From Moniliophthora roreri (lineage: Eukaryota > Basidiomycota > Agaricomycetes > Agaricales > Marasmiaceae): a stretch of DNA of 38,744 nucleotides. The notes beneath the pieces were generated by a model. That model was not told the origin of the DNA. It did not search any database and saw only the letters and a list, made by a program, of their open reading frames with translations. A program made the translations under genes and the position numbers. Below, piece after piece: positions 30,309-38,744 of the stretch. How positions within the stretch are numbered: position 1 is the stretch's first letter; every line of letters begins with the position of its first letter. The stretch lies in contig LATX02000039.1 in NCBI GenBank assembly GCA_001466705.2, positions 1-38,744 of the forward strand, in the 5' to 3' direction.

Positions 30309-31646
30309 TCACTTGTATTGTGAGGGAGGTCCTCGACAGGATACATCATCAACATATGGCATAGTTACCTGTGGGATCTCATCCCTGAAGATATAGCATA
30401 CATCATCATGGAAGATCAGCACTGAATTGGTCCATTCCATAGGTAACTTTACCAACCTATGTGGTCCGAATAGTGTTTGAAAGGTAGTCAAGTCTCTTAA
30501 CTCCTCATCTATTAGTCTCTCATCATATCCAACCCATATATCCAGTAATCCAAGACAAGCATGTCCAGCAAAGTGATTTGCTACTTCTGTGGTCACAGAA
30601 GGCACACCAGAATACTGAATCGTCACTTTGTTTAATGGTTCTAAACTGTGTATGAGCCAAAGGCTCTTTCCATCTTTCTTTAAGACACAGAACCATTTAG
30701 ATCTATAGGAAGAGCTGGAGGGTTCATATACTCCTGCATCAATCTTATCTTTGATGATTTTGCAAATTTCCACATATATGCCAGGTGGAATAGGAATATT
30801 CCTTTCTACCCAAGGTACATGAGGCAAAACTGGAAACTTTACAGGAGGAAAGAAGTCAGTGCAAAAATTTCTGCCTTCTGATAGTTCCCAAGTGAATGCT
30901 TTTTCCTGTAGTCTCATTAGTTTATGTATAAGTTTTCTCTCTTCAGGCCATAAGAATCCTTCTGGATGATTCTTATCTATGATGCCTTTTCTTTCTTTGT
31001 TATATCTTTCACTTTCTACAAAATTTAATGGGTTTGTAGGCAATTCCAGCATGTCTTTCAAAGGATCTCCAGTTATTCTTCTTTGCACATGAAACTCTTG
31101 CAGAAAAGTTGCTTTAACTGGTTTCACTTTTAATGCTACAGGTTTATATTTCCCAAAGACTGATTGACTGTCTTTAATAGCTGCATCCCTTGATTGTTGT
31201 ACATCAAACCACATTACATGCAGTATAGAATCTGAGTCTGTCCATTGATACTCTTTTCTAATTCCTGTATATACAGAATGATTTGCCAATATGCTATTTG
31301 CTTGTTGTAGTAGGCATTGTGCATCCCTATCATCATATTTTATAACGCAAGTGCTCATGAAAGTATCAATGTTCTTTTCTATGTGCTTACGAACTTCTGG
31401 CATTGTACTTGCCACTTGCAGGTACAGTTCTGCCAATTCTGTTTGCATAAAATTCTTTCCTAAGAGTATATTGTATGCATGCACACATAGGTTTTTGTGG
31501 TCATCCATTTCTATCTTCTTGCAATGAAGATTTTTAAAAAAGCATTTATAAATTCTAAATTTTAATTGTGTCCCCTTAACAAGAATATGTCTGGAGGATG
31601 CTAAGTTTTCAACAACAAAAGATATAGAATCTTCAAATGCTGAGAA
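30309..31646 (-). pseudogene. Ty3/Gypsy pol, protease-RT linker and reverse transcriptase
   Basis: About 445 codons open from a TAA at 31647-31649. It begins FSAFEDSISFVVENLASSRH, then the Gypsy-type block CFFKNLHCKK and LCVHAYNILLGKNF, a linker (KYKPVALKVKPVKATF; DKNHPEGFLWPEERKLIHKL), and then RT: GVYEPSSSSYRSKWFCVLKK, the first catalytic Asp in GLLDIWVGYDER, LTTFQTLFGPHRLVKLP, MEWTNSVLIFHDDV and the polymerase motif YVDD. The role in life was copying retrotransposon RNA into DNA. Gag and protease are not found upstream; 31650-32250 is AT-rich without frames. Later stops (30309, 30264, 29799) prevent a full polyprotein. Confidence 0.88.
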
Positions 31647-31649
31647 TTA

Positions 31650-32250
31650 ATAGACAATACAATATATTAGAATGATTTCCATGCTGAGAAAATATTATAT
31701 TTTCTCTGGTTGAAAATGCTCAGAAAATGCTGATAAGATAAGATAAAAATTTCAAATCTTCTATTGTAGGAAAGTCAGAGAAAACACCTGGAAAACACTA
31801 GGAAAATAGTAGGAAAATCATATGGAAACACTATATCTTATAGCAGTTTTTAGATAGTTTTCATATAATTTTCCTCTTGTATTTAACCTGTTTTTCTTGA
31901 TATCAAATTCAAAATTTCATATTCATTTTTTGAATGTTTTCTCACTATTTTGTAAGGCAGAAAATCTAGTATATTTGTATTTAGAAAAGTAAAAGATAAT
32001 TTTATAATTTCATTGTTATAAAATTATTAAAAAACACAGACTTTTCTGGAAATTAAAATACAGAATATGCTTGCTGTTTTCAATGTGTGATAATAGCTTG
32101 AAACTAATAGAATTTTCTGAATGTTGTCTGAAAGTGAATATATAGCAGTATTCTGAGTGTATTTCCTTTGTATTAATAGCATGAAAAGAATACCTTGTAT
32201 GTAGTGTATGCACCAAGAAACCAGAAATTGACTAAAAAGCTCAAATTATG
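31650..32250. other. Very AT-rich gene-free DNA
   Basis: Repeated words such as GAAAATGCTGAGAA and GGAAAATAGTAGG, with no open frame of substance. Gag would be expected here for a complete Gypsy element, but no zinc knuckle (CX2CX4HX4C) or protease DTG/DSG motif is visible. The 5' half is either lost or eroded beyond recognition. Confidence 0.55.
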
Positions 32251-32256
32251 ATCTGG

Positions 32257-32946
32257 CAAGGCACTGAGGGTGGGTATTTCAACACAGGATGAACAACCTG
32301 AGGAAGGATGATAATTAGTTTGAGCCCGACCAGATGATAAATGTATGCACCTAGGGAACCAGATCAACAGAAGGCGGGAAAATGATAAATGTGCAAGGCA
32401 CTGGGGAAGTATAATTTGATATGAGAAGCAGGTATCCCAGGAGGAAGCTGATGCAGAATGATAATTAGTTCAGGCTCAGCCTGATAATAAACATATGCAC
32501 CTAGGGAACCAGATTGACAGAAGGCGGGAAAATGATAAATGTGCAAGGCACTGGGGAAGTATAATTTGATACAAGAAGCAGGTATTCTGGGAGGAAGCTG
32601 ACACAGAATGATAATTAGCTCAGGCTCAGCCTGATAATAAACATACACACCTAGGGAACCAGATCGACAGAAAGTAGAAAAATGATAAATGTGCAAGGCA
32701 CTGGAGAAGTATAATTTGATACCAGAAGCAGGTATTCCAGGAGGAAGCTGATGCAGAATGATAATTAGTTCGGGCTCAGCCTGATAATAAACATACACAC
32801 CTAGGCAGATCGACAGAAAGCAGGAAAATGATAAATGTGCAAGGCACTGGGGAAGTATAATTTGATACAAAAAGCAGGTATCCTGGGAGGAAGCTGATGC
32901 AGAATGATGATTAGTTTAGGCTCAGCCTAATAATAAATGTATGTGC
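32257..32946. repeat. Tandem array, 150-bp unit, about 4.5 copies
   Basis: The word CTAGG(GAACCAGAT) recurs at 32351, 32501, 32651 and 32801, exactly 150 bp apart. Each unit carries three TGATAA words (for example 32309, 32335, 32383; 32459, 32482, 32533; 32609, 32632, 32683; 32759, 32782, 32829). Because 150 is a multiple of 3, an open frame of 168 codons with 50-residue periodicity exists on the minus strand (32870-32364); I regard it as a by-product. Units differ mainly by transitions. The last unit (from about 32900) is degenerate. Confidence 0.88.
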
Positions 32947-33310
32947 CTATGAGTGAAGAGCAGTGAGACTATGGAGGCGAAATGATAATTTAGTAGCATA
33001 CTAGAGAATGGCAAACAGACTAGTAAAGAAATGGGATGACATGGTACATGAAGGAGAGGGAGAATGATAAAGGTACTCTGATGTGGTGATGACATGCAAT
33101 TGTCAGGGTACACATTATAACATGTTGGGGTTGCAAAGCAAGAGTGAATTAAATTGTTCCTACATGGATTGCTCTCAAACCATAAGAATTGCCAGTCAAA
33201 ATGTTGCACAAGAAATGCTTGAAAAGTGGAAATCTATGTTTGTGACACAAGGTGAGTTGTATATTTAGTAATTTGATATGATTTCGTCTGATATCCTATA
33301 TATGATCCCA
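32947..33310. other. Unassigned DNA after the array
   Basis: Two further TGATAA words, then a 61-codon + frame (33083-33268) ending in TQG where ACAAGGTGAGTTG resembles an exon-donor boundary. No family is recognised. Everything from 33039 on is repeated at 34251 by an assembly duplication. Confidence 0.35.
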
Positions 33311-33318
33311 TTCGACAG

Positions 33319-33354
33319 TAGAGCTGTAAGCTGTTACCATATACAGTAACAGCT
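33319..33354 (+). mobile_element. Candidate left terminus of a hAT-like element
   Basis: TAGAGCTGTAAGCTGTTACC is preceded by TTCGACAG (33311-33318). It matches the inverted right terminus ending at 37677 at 14 of 20 positions, all mismatches being transitions, and the same eight bases follow that right terminus. A perfect 9-bp hairpin arm (33329-33337 with 33346-33354) lies just inside. hAT elements have short TAGGG/CAGGG-type ends and 8-bp target duplications. Repeated at 34531 by the assembly duplication. Confidence 0.4.
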
Positions 33355-33586
33355 GTCAACTTGATGGTAATTTGATAGTGTTCAGCAGACTGTTCCTATA
33401 CTGTATCATAGTTAGTCTGAACCTTTGATAGTATGGGACAGTAGTACAGACAGCCATATACAGTGATGTGGTGTGTATGGTGGAAAAAATAATATTATTT
33501 GGCATAAGCTCAGTGTGCCTAGTGTTTGTACATGGTAGTGATTTAGTTGGAGGGGGTGATAGCAAATGTATGTGGTTTGCTTGCAG

Positions 33587-34249
33587 TGAAGATGCTCAAA
33601 AACCTATGCCTCTACTATGAAAACATGAGGCCTGTGGTGCCAAAATACCCCCGAAAAAGGTATATATATAAGTTCTTGATTCTCAGTTTTTGTTTTGCAA
33701 GTTGGTTTGGCATGGTTCACTGTTACCGCAATGTCAAGAATAATTCTCAATGTCTTGCTTGGTAGTTCAGAGATGATTGCCTTCAAAATAACTTTTCAGA
33801 TCGAAAATGGGTGTTCATTTGTATAATATTTATTGGTTTTATGGTTTTATTAATCACTTCAAAAGCAAATACTGGTATAGATTTCGACCAGAAAACTGCC
33901 CAAAGAATAAACTTCTTCTAAGTAAGAACAAAAGTACCTCTTGTACCTGAATATAACCCTCTTAGCTATGTTCTGCAATGATTCTCAAGAGGACAAATCT
34001 TCTAGACACTGCTAGCCTGAAACCCTCTCTGATTCACATCGAAACACCAGACTATACTGATGCATGTCAGCTACCCTCTTAGTAGACTGATACAATGCTT
34101 CTCTTATTGGAAAACATGCCTCTTGCATTAAAAACTAAGCTCTTCCTAGCTTTTATTTATATCTCTGGTTTGGGTTACAATCTCAGGTCTCAACTAGCCT
34201 GTGCCTCTTGCACAACTAAATAAGCTAGGGCCCAAAGTGGTTGAAAAAT
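33587..34249 (-). mobile_element. LTR family A, copy 4, part cut at the N
   Basis: Begins TGAAGATGCTC on + and follows the family until the assembly N at 34250. The same copy is complete at 34799-36482. Confidence 0.82.
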
Positions 34250-34250
34250 N

Positions 34251-35461
34251 ACATGGTACATGAAGGAGAGGGAGAATGATAAAGGTACTCTGATGTGGTG
34301 ATGACATGCAATTGTCAGGGTACACATTATAACATGTTGGGGTTGCAAAGCAAGAGTGAATTAAATTGTTCCTACATGGATTGCTCTCAAACCATAAGAA
34401 TTGCCAGTCAAAATGTTGCACAAGAAATGCTTGAAAAGTGGAAATCTATGTTTGTGACACAAGGTGAGTTGTATATTTAGTAATTTGATATGATTTCGTC
34501 TGATATCCTATATATGATCCCATTCGACAGTAGAGCTGTAAGCTGTTACCATATACAGTAACAGCTGTCAACTTGATGGTAATTTGATAGTGTTCAGCAG
34601 ACTGTTCCTATACTGTATCATAGTTAGTCTGAACCTTTGATAGTATGGGACAGTAGTACAGACAGCCATATACAGTGATGTGGTGTGTATGGTGGAAAAA
34701 ATAATATTATTTGGCATAAGCTCAGTGTGCCTAGTGTTTGTACATGGTAGTGATTTAGTTGGAGGGGGTGATAGCAAATGTATGTGGTTTGCTTGCAGTG
34801 AAGATGCTCAAAAACCTATGCCTCTACTATGAAAACATGAGGCCTGTGGTGCCAAAATACCCCCGAAAAAGGTATATATATAAGTTCTTGATTCTCAGTT
34901 TTTGTTTTGCAAGTTGGTTTGGCATGGTTCACTGTTACCGCAATGTCAAGAATAATTCTCAATGTCTTGCTTGGTAGTTCAGAGATGATTGCCTTCAAAA
35001 TAACTTTTCAGATCGAAAATGGGTGTTCATTTGTATAATATTTATTGGTTTTATGGTTTTATTAATCACTTCAAAAGCAAATACTGGTATAGATTTCGAC
35101 CAGAAAACTGCCCAAAGAATAAACTTCTTCTAAGTAAGAACAAAAGTACCTCTTGTACCTGAATATAACCCTCTTAGCTATGTTCTGCAATGATTCTCAA
35201 GAGGACAAATCTTCTAGACACTGCTAGCCTGAAACCCTCTCTGATTCACATCGAAACACCAGACTATACTGATGCATGTCAGCTACCCTCTTAGTAGACT
35301 GATACAATGCTTCTCTTATTGGAAAACATGCCTCTTGCATTAAAAACTAAGCTCTTCCTAGCTTTTATTTATATCTCTGGTTTGGGTTACAATCTCAGGT
35401 CTCAACTAGCCTGTGCCTCTTGCACAACTAAATAAGCTAGGGCCCAAAGTGGTTGAAAAAT
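34251..35461. repeat. Assembly duplication 3, right copy
   Basis: Same as 33039-34249. The right side continues the interrupted family A copy without a break, which shows the duplication is a join artefact. Confidence 0.92.
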
Positions 35462-36482
35462 ACTGATTGCCAGTAGCTCTTCTACCTGAACAACAACATC
35501 ATACACTCTGGTAATCAGTGGGCAGTATCTCTTCTGCCGTCCACCTACAAAACATGTCCCCTTATATACCCTACAACATAAATAATCTAATATATCTGTC
35601 ACAAATACATATAAAACTGAGTCGGATGATAAATATTGTATAAACTGAGCTGTGTTTGGTAATTTCTCTGTCACAGTGTCTGATTGTAGTCAGGCTTCAT
35701 AGCTATAATCTCTTTTATTCTTTTTCTTTGACAATTGTGCAGTCTTCTGACACTAATCATCTGCAATTTTCTCTATCAAACAGCTCTCCTTCCAACTCTG
35801 TTTGAAAATATTATACTTCCATGCTGCTCTGCATGGTTCCTTCCTTCTCTGTTTCCTATCATCTGCCCTATGGACACATAATATGCTTCTATTTGCTCCT
35901 CTAAAGTGTATGCATAAGCTCAGCCGTGTTATCTCTTGTCATTACAGCTTTGTCTTTTCCTTTTCTGTACCTTTCTGGTAACCAATCATCTATTTTCTAT
36001 TTCATATAATATAATTATCAGTATCTTGAGTATCCCTCGCCAATAATTTGTCATTCTCTGTGTTCATTCCCTGTTTTATATCCATTTCTCAGTAATATTC
36101 TCGTTGATGTATCATTGAAGGCTTTTATCCTTCCTTCAAGTTGGGTATAGATTGAAAATATTGTTAAAAGTTAAAATATTCCCTTTGGTATGCTTTCAAT
36201 AGAGAGGTGTGATGTGGTATATTTCCCTACAAGTTTCGGAATGCTCCTCTGTGTTCAGATTCACTATTTATTTGCATACTAGCAGTGGTCGGGTACCCTT
36301 GTATGGCCTGCCATCAACTATTACTCTGCTAATATTTTATATCTTTCTCTACTACTTGCTTTGACTAGCTGCTCAGGGCTCACACTAGTTCTCAATTCCC
36401 TTGTTTATGTCATTGTCAACCATAAAAGTGCAAAATATTCTCTATTTGCATGTGAAATAAAAGGTAAAAGTTATGCATATCA
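34799..36482 (-). mobile_element. LTR family A, copy 4 (1684 bp, solo-LTR-like)
   Basis: Complete inverted copy, TGAAGATGCTC...GCATATCA. The four bases outside are GCAG and GTGG, matching at only two of four positions, so the target duplication is eroded or the copy arose by recombination. The TATA-like box and AATAAA-type signals of the family are present in reverse orientation. Confidence 0.82.
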
Positions 36483-37500
36483 GTGGATAAGATCAATTTT
36501 GAGTGTCCTTTGAGACATATACTCCATGTGATATTAAGTAGCATGGATCCCATGGTCGGAAGTTCACATGAGAATGCATGAACTTTGGCCTGAAGAAGGC
36601 TTCGTAGTTAGTACATATAGTGTATGCAGCATCAAGGGGATGGCAGGATCAGAATTACTGGTCTAAGAAGGGGGGGGGGGTCTGAACTTTGTTAAAAAAT
36701 TTTTGGACCTCACCTGAAATAGGCTTCCAACAGGCTCTAGATCCTCTAAGGTATTGTATTATGGTGTAGAATATGCTGTTTTGAGTGTCTGGAGACTGTT
36801 CCAATACCTCAAGGCAACATGAGGTCGATTAACAACTTGCCATGTGGGCCATCAGGGTCAGATGGCAAGTACAAGTCCATTTTCTGGCGTTGTAACTTTC
36901 TGGGCTAACAGATGATGAGAACAAGTGGCGGAACGAACCAAACAAAATGATCTATCAAGATCTATCAGACCACAACTTTCCCACCCATCTATACCTTCCA
37001 TAGGAAAAATTGGCAGAAGAAGACAAATCCTCGTAAACTACAGCTGCTTTGTTGCTGATGTCATGGCTGGGTTGATGAGAAGGGTTTGAAGCACATTTTG
37101 GCAAAGGATAGCAGGAATTCAGGTGAGAGTCATGGTCATCTCTCACAAGAAGACTCTAACCACTGCGAGCAGTGATGCTGACATTTCCCTTTTTGGAAAT
37201 TCATGGGAATAGCATACCCATTAAGGCAGGAAGGGGGGGGTGGTACTACCCCCTCTCAGCCTTAAAAAATTTTTCGACCTCGTACACTAATTAAGGTCTT
37301 GCCACCCCCTTGTGCAGCATGTCAAGATAGACTAAGGATGAGATATGCACCTTTCAGAGTTGAGAGTCTCTCAAATTATCTCCAAGCATAGATCACTTGC
37401 ACCCTTCCCATGAACGGGGCTTTGCAGAGGGTCCAGGACCGGAAGACACGCAACGAAAAGGCTGACCAGAACGAGGAATGACGCGTCAGGGATCGTGGGA
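36483..37500. other. Gene-free DNA with a repeated G-run/A6T5 motif
   Basis: No supported gene. A motif consisting of GAAGGGGGGGG, 15-25 bases, then TAAAAAATTTTT, one base and GACCTC occurs at about 36664-36710 and 37228-37284. A small minus-strand frame (37146-36955) has no family character. Composition becomes richer in GC from about 37400. Confidence 0.4.
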
Positions 37501-37504
37501 ATGC

Positions 37505-37677
37505 ACTACCCCGTATATACGGCCGTCCCGGCCGTCCACGGTACGGCACTTTACGGTCTCCTTCACCCTCGACACCGTACCGTACAAAGGTGCCAAAATT
37601 ATTGCGACGGTACGGTACCCGTAACCGTAAAGCCGTTACCGTATCACCCGTCTGTACGGCGACGGTTCACAGCCCTA
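37505..37677 (-). mobile_element. CG-rich terminus of a hAT-like element
   Basis: Packed with ACGGT, CCGTAC and TACGG words in both orientations (for example GACGGTACGGTACCCGTAAC). It ends GACGGTTCACAGCCCTA at 37677. Read inward, the terminus is TAGGGCTGTGAACCGTCGCC, a hAT-type end. TTCGACAG (37678-37685) follows. Coding-like sequence begins right after it, so the element appears inserted in a gene. No transposase is seen. If the partner end is at 33319/34531, the element would be about 3.15 kb, about half of it a nested family A LTR. Confidence 0.5.
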
Positions 37678-38202
37678 TTCGACAGAGGTCATCCTGATCT
37701 CATTCTACCTCACAATATAGATGATCGCTATACGATGGAGGAATGGGTCAAAGAGTTCCAGCTGTATTTGGAGATCCAATGCTCGCTCCAGCAGTGGTTT
37801 GTTCGGTCTCCGGGAGGGCTGGCGTCATTGAACCTCATGGCCGTTTCTCAGAGGTGACTTTCTCGTGCCCTCAAACACGTTTTGGAGCTCCGCAGGGCTG
37901 TCTCAGCCTGCATGGATGGTGGTTTGAAGTTAGAGAATCCATTCTTTATCCCAGGGACTCGTTTTAATGACGTGGAAGTGGGAGTACTTGGAGGAATTGA
38001 CGGAGATGACGCCGATTTGCGAGAGTTTTTTTGGGCCAACGGTGTCACGAAGCTGCGGGCCCTTGAGTGGCTCAGCAATGATGATTTCACCTTGCCAGTC
38101 AGTGGAGGCATTAAGTGGACGCCCCTCCTAGCTGACCGACTCCGAGAGGTGGTGAAGGATTACTTGTTCCCCATTTTGGCAGTACCGTCTAATGCCTCGT
38201 AG
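37678..38202 (+). pseudogene. C-terminal gene fragment with one in-frame TGA
   Basis: From the hAT-like terminus the frame reads FDRGHPDLILPHNIDDRYTM, EEWVKEFQLYLEIQCSLQQW, ...NLMAVSQR, a TGA at 37855-37857, and then continues in the same frame LSRALKHVLELRRAVSACMD, PFFIPGTRFNDVEVGVLGGI, DDADLREFFWANGVTKLRAL, EWLSNDDFTLPVSGGIKWTP and LADRLREVVKDYLFPILAVP, stopping at 38200-38202. Only the TGA interrupts about 174 codons of well-behaved, GC-richer protein sequence, so a CGA to TGA change is a likely cause. The 5' part of the gene is missing or lies beyond the inserted element. The protein family is not recognised. It converges on the minus-strand gene at 38329. Confidence 0.55.
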
Positions 38203-38328
38203 CACGATGTAACAAGAGTTTGGGCTGGTCTGATCGTGGAGATATACAATCTAGTATTAGTTTCGTAGAGATACATACAAATCACGGTAGCGAGAGGACC
38301 TCCAGAATGATAAAACTTGTTGCAAATG

Positions 38329-38744
38329 CTAGTGGTCCGACATACTATGGTTCTTAAATCCACACATTGATGCCGACGTTACACGGGTTAGTGAATACGT
38401 TGTCCATCCCACTGCCCCAAAATGGTCCTGGCTAAGATACCGGAGTTGCATCACATTATGGATCCTGCTCTCCTGTAACTCCTCCAGTCCCCTCGCCTCG
38501 TAACTTCGATGGAAGACGGCTTTCACGTCCAGGTTCGGAAACGTTGCTCCACAATCAAAAGTTGTGTGATTGAGCTTCACGGGGCGGGACAGCCATGAGT
38601 TTACGGCCTTGCGCAACGACATAAAGTAACCAAGGGGAACCCTGGGCACAAAGAGATATCGGAGATCGCGGCTTTCCTTGAACCCGCGAATTACCATCCA
38701 ATTCAACACCTCGTTTTCCACCCCATAATCACGGCACCATTCTT
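38329..38744 (-). CDS. Partial gene of unknown function running off the right edge
   Basis: The minus-strand frame is open from the window edge (EWCRDYGVENEVLNWMVIRG) through ESRDLRYLFVPRVPLGYFMS, KAVNSWLSRPVKLNHTTFDC, FPNLDVKAVFHRSYEARGLE and QLRYLSQDHFGAVGWTTYSL to a TAG at 38329-38331. Composition matches the fragment at 37678-38202 and not the repeats, so this is probably host DNA. The start lies outside the window. A GTATTCACTAACCC word near 38390 has donor and branch-point features, so the last dozen or so codons might be intronic. The family is not recognised. Confidence 0.5.
   Translation of the reverse strand, partial: EWCRDYGVENEVLNWMVIRGFKESRDLRYLFVPRVPLGYFMSLRKAVNSWLSRPVKLNHTTFDCGATFPNLDVKAVFHRSYEARGLEELQESRIHNVMQLRYLSQDHFGAVGWTTYSLTRVTSASMCGFKNHSMSDH

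Larger units (their letters stand above)
33039..34249. repeat. Assembly duplication 3, left copy
   Basis: Matches 34251-35461 (offset 1212) and ends exactly at the N at 34250, inside a family A copy. Treat both as one locus. Confidence 0.92.

Noticed and set aside
32364..32870. 168-codon frame with 50-residue repeats in the 150-bp array
   Set aside because: A unit length divisible by three keeps any open frame open; composition is that of translated repeat DNA, and neither promoter nor homologue is suggested.
32257..32946. CRISPR-like array
   Set aside because: Units are 150 bp, similar over the whole length, without alternating repeats and unique spacers, and the genome is eukaryotic.
35402..35674. 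90-codon minus-strand frame
   Set aside because: Extended version of the small frame inside LTR A; rejected for the same reasons.
37495..37677. N-terminal 60 codons of the open frame starting at 37495
   Set aside because: This part is translated transposon terminus (ACGGT-rich repeats). Only the sequence after 37678 looks like protein.

Overview
The window looks like repeat-rich nuclear DNA of a filamentous fungus, most likely an agaricomycete basidiomycete. Three things point there: short (about 45-90 nt) GT-AG introns in the two recognisable + strand genes, a Ty3/Gypsy pol of the type common in Agaricomycotina (YVDD polymerase motif, FFKNLHCKK and SSYRSKWFCVLKKDG blocks), and a fungal NACHT/NLR-like fragment. 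There are no bacterial operons. Six single N bases (2474, 8083, 13110, 16247, 27051, 34250) mark assembly joins. Three of them sit exactly between two identical blocks (1-2473 = 2751-5223; 25596-27050 = 27052-28506; 33039-34249 = 34251-35461). These are probably overlaps that were never collapsed, so several features below are listed twice but probably exist once.

1-20.68 kb is a nest of LTR-like repeats. Family A (about 1.68 kb, TG...CA, 4-bp target duplications) has copies at 5389-7069, 7221-7944 (truncated), 8244-9916, 18818-20489 and 33587/34799-36482. Family B (about 1.65 kb) has copies at 869/3619-7213, 9990-10428, 10429-12081, 13111-14300 and 17364-20677. A and B share internal blocks and look like sister LTR families. 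A 374-bp solo LTR (family C, 5-bp duplication TCTAG) sits inside B. Between them lie a NACHT-like fragment (2475-2852), an unassigned coding relic (12087-12495), a 480-bp tandem duplication and anonymous AT-rich DNA.

20.68-31.65 kb holds the most interesting arrangement. Family B copy 17364-20677 abuts a polypurine tract (on the minus strand) as a 3' LTR would. Beyond it lie two + strand, intron-containing genes: 21140-23515, a Cys-cluster protein with one nonsense codon, and 24357-25672, an intact seven-exon gene for 317 aa. Next come two tRNA-like modules, and then a decayed Ty3/Gypsy pol on the minus strand (31646 to 28007). LTR and pol have the same orientation, so the two spliced genes may be antisense passengers of a large retrotransposon. 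This is an inference: no 5' LTR is in the window.

31.65-37.5 kb contains AT-rich DNA, a 150-bp tandem array with three TGATAA motifs per unit, another family A copy, and possible ends of a hAT-like DNA element with matching 8-bp flanks (33311 and 37678). From about 37.4 kb the composition becomes more GC-rich and gene-like: a broken gene fragment on + (37678-38202) and an open reading frame on - that runs off the right edge (38329-38744). No rRNA, canonical tRNA, CRISPR array or complete autonomous element was found.
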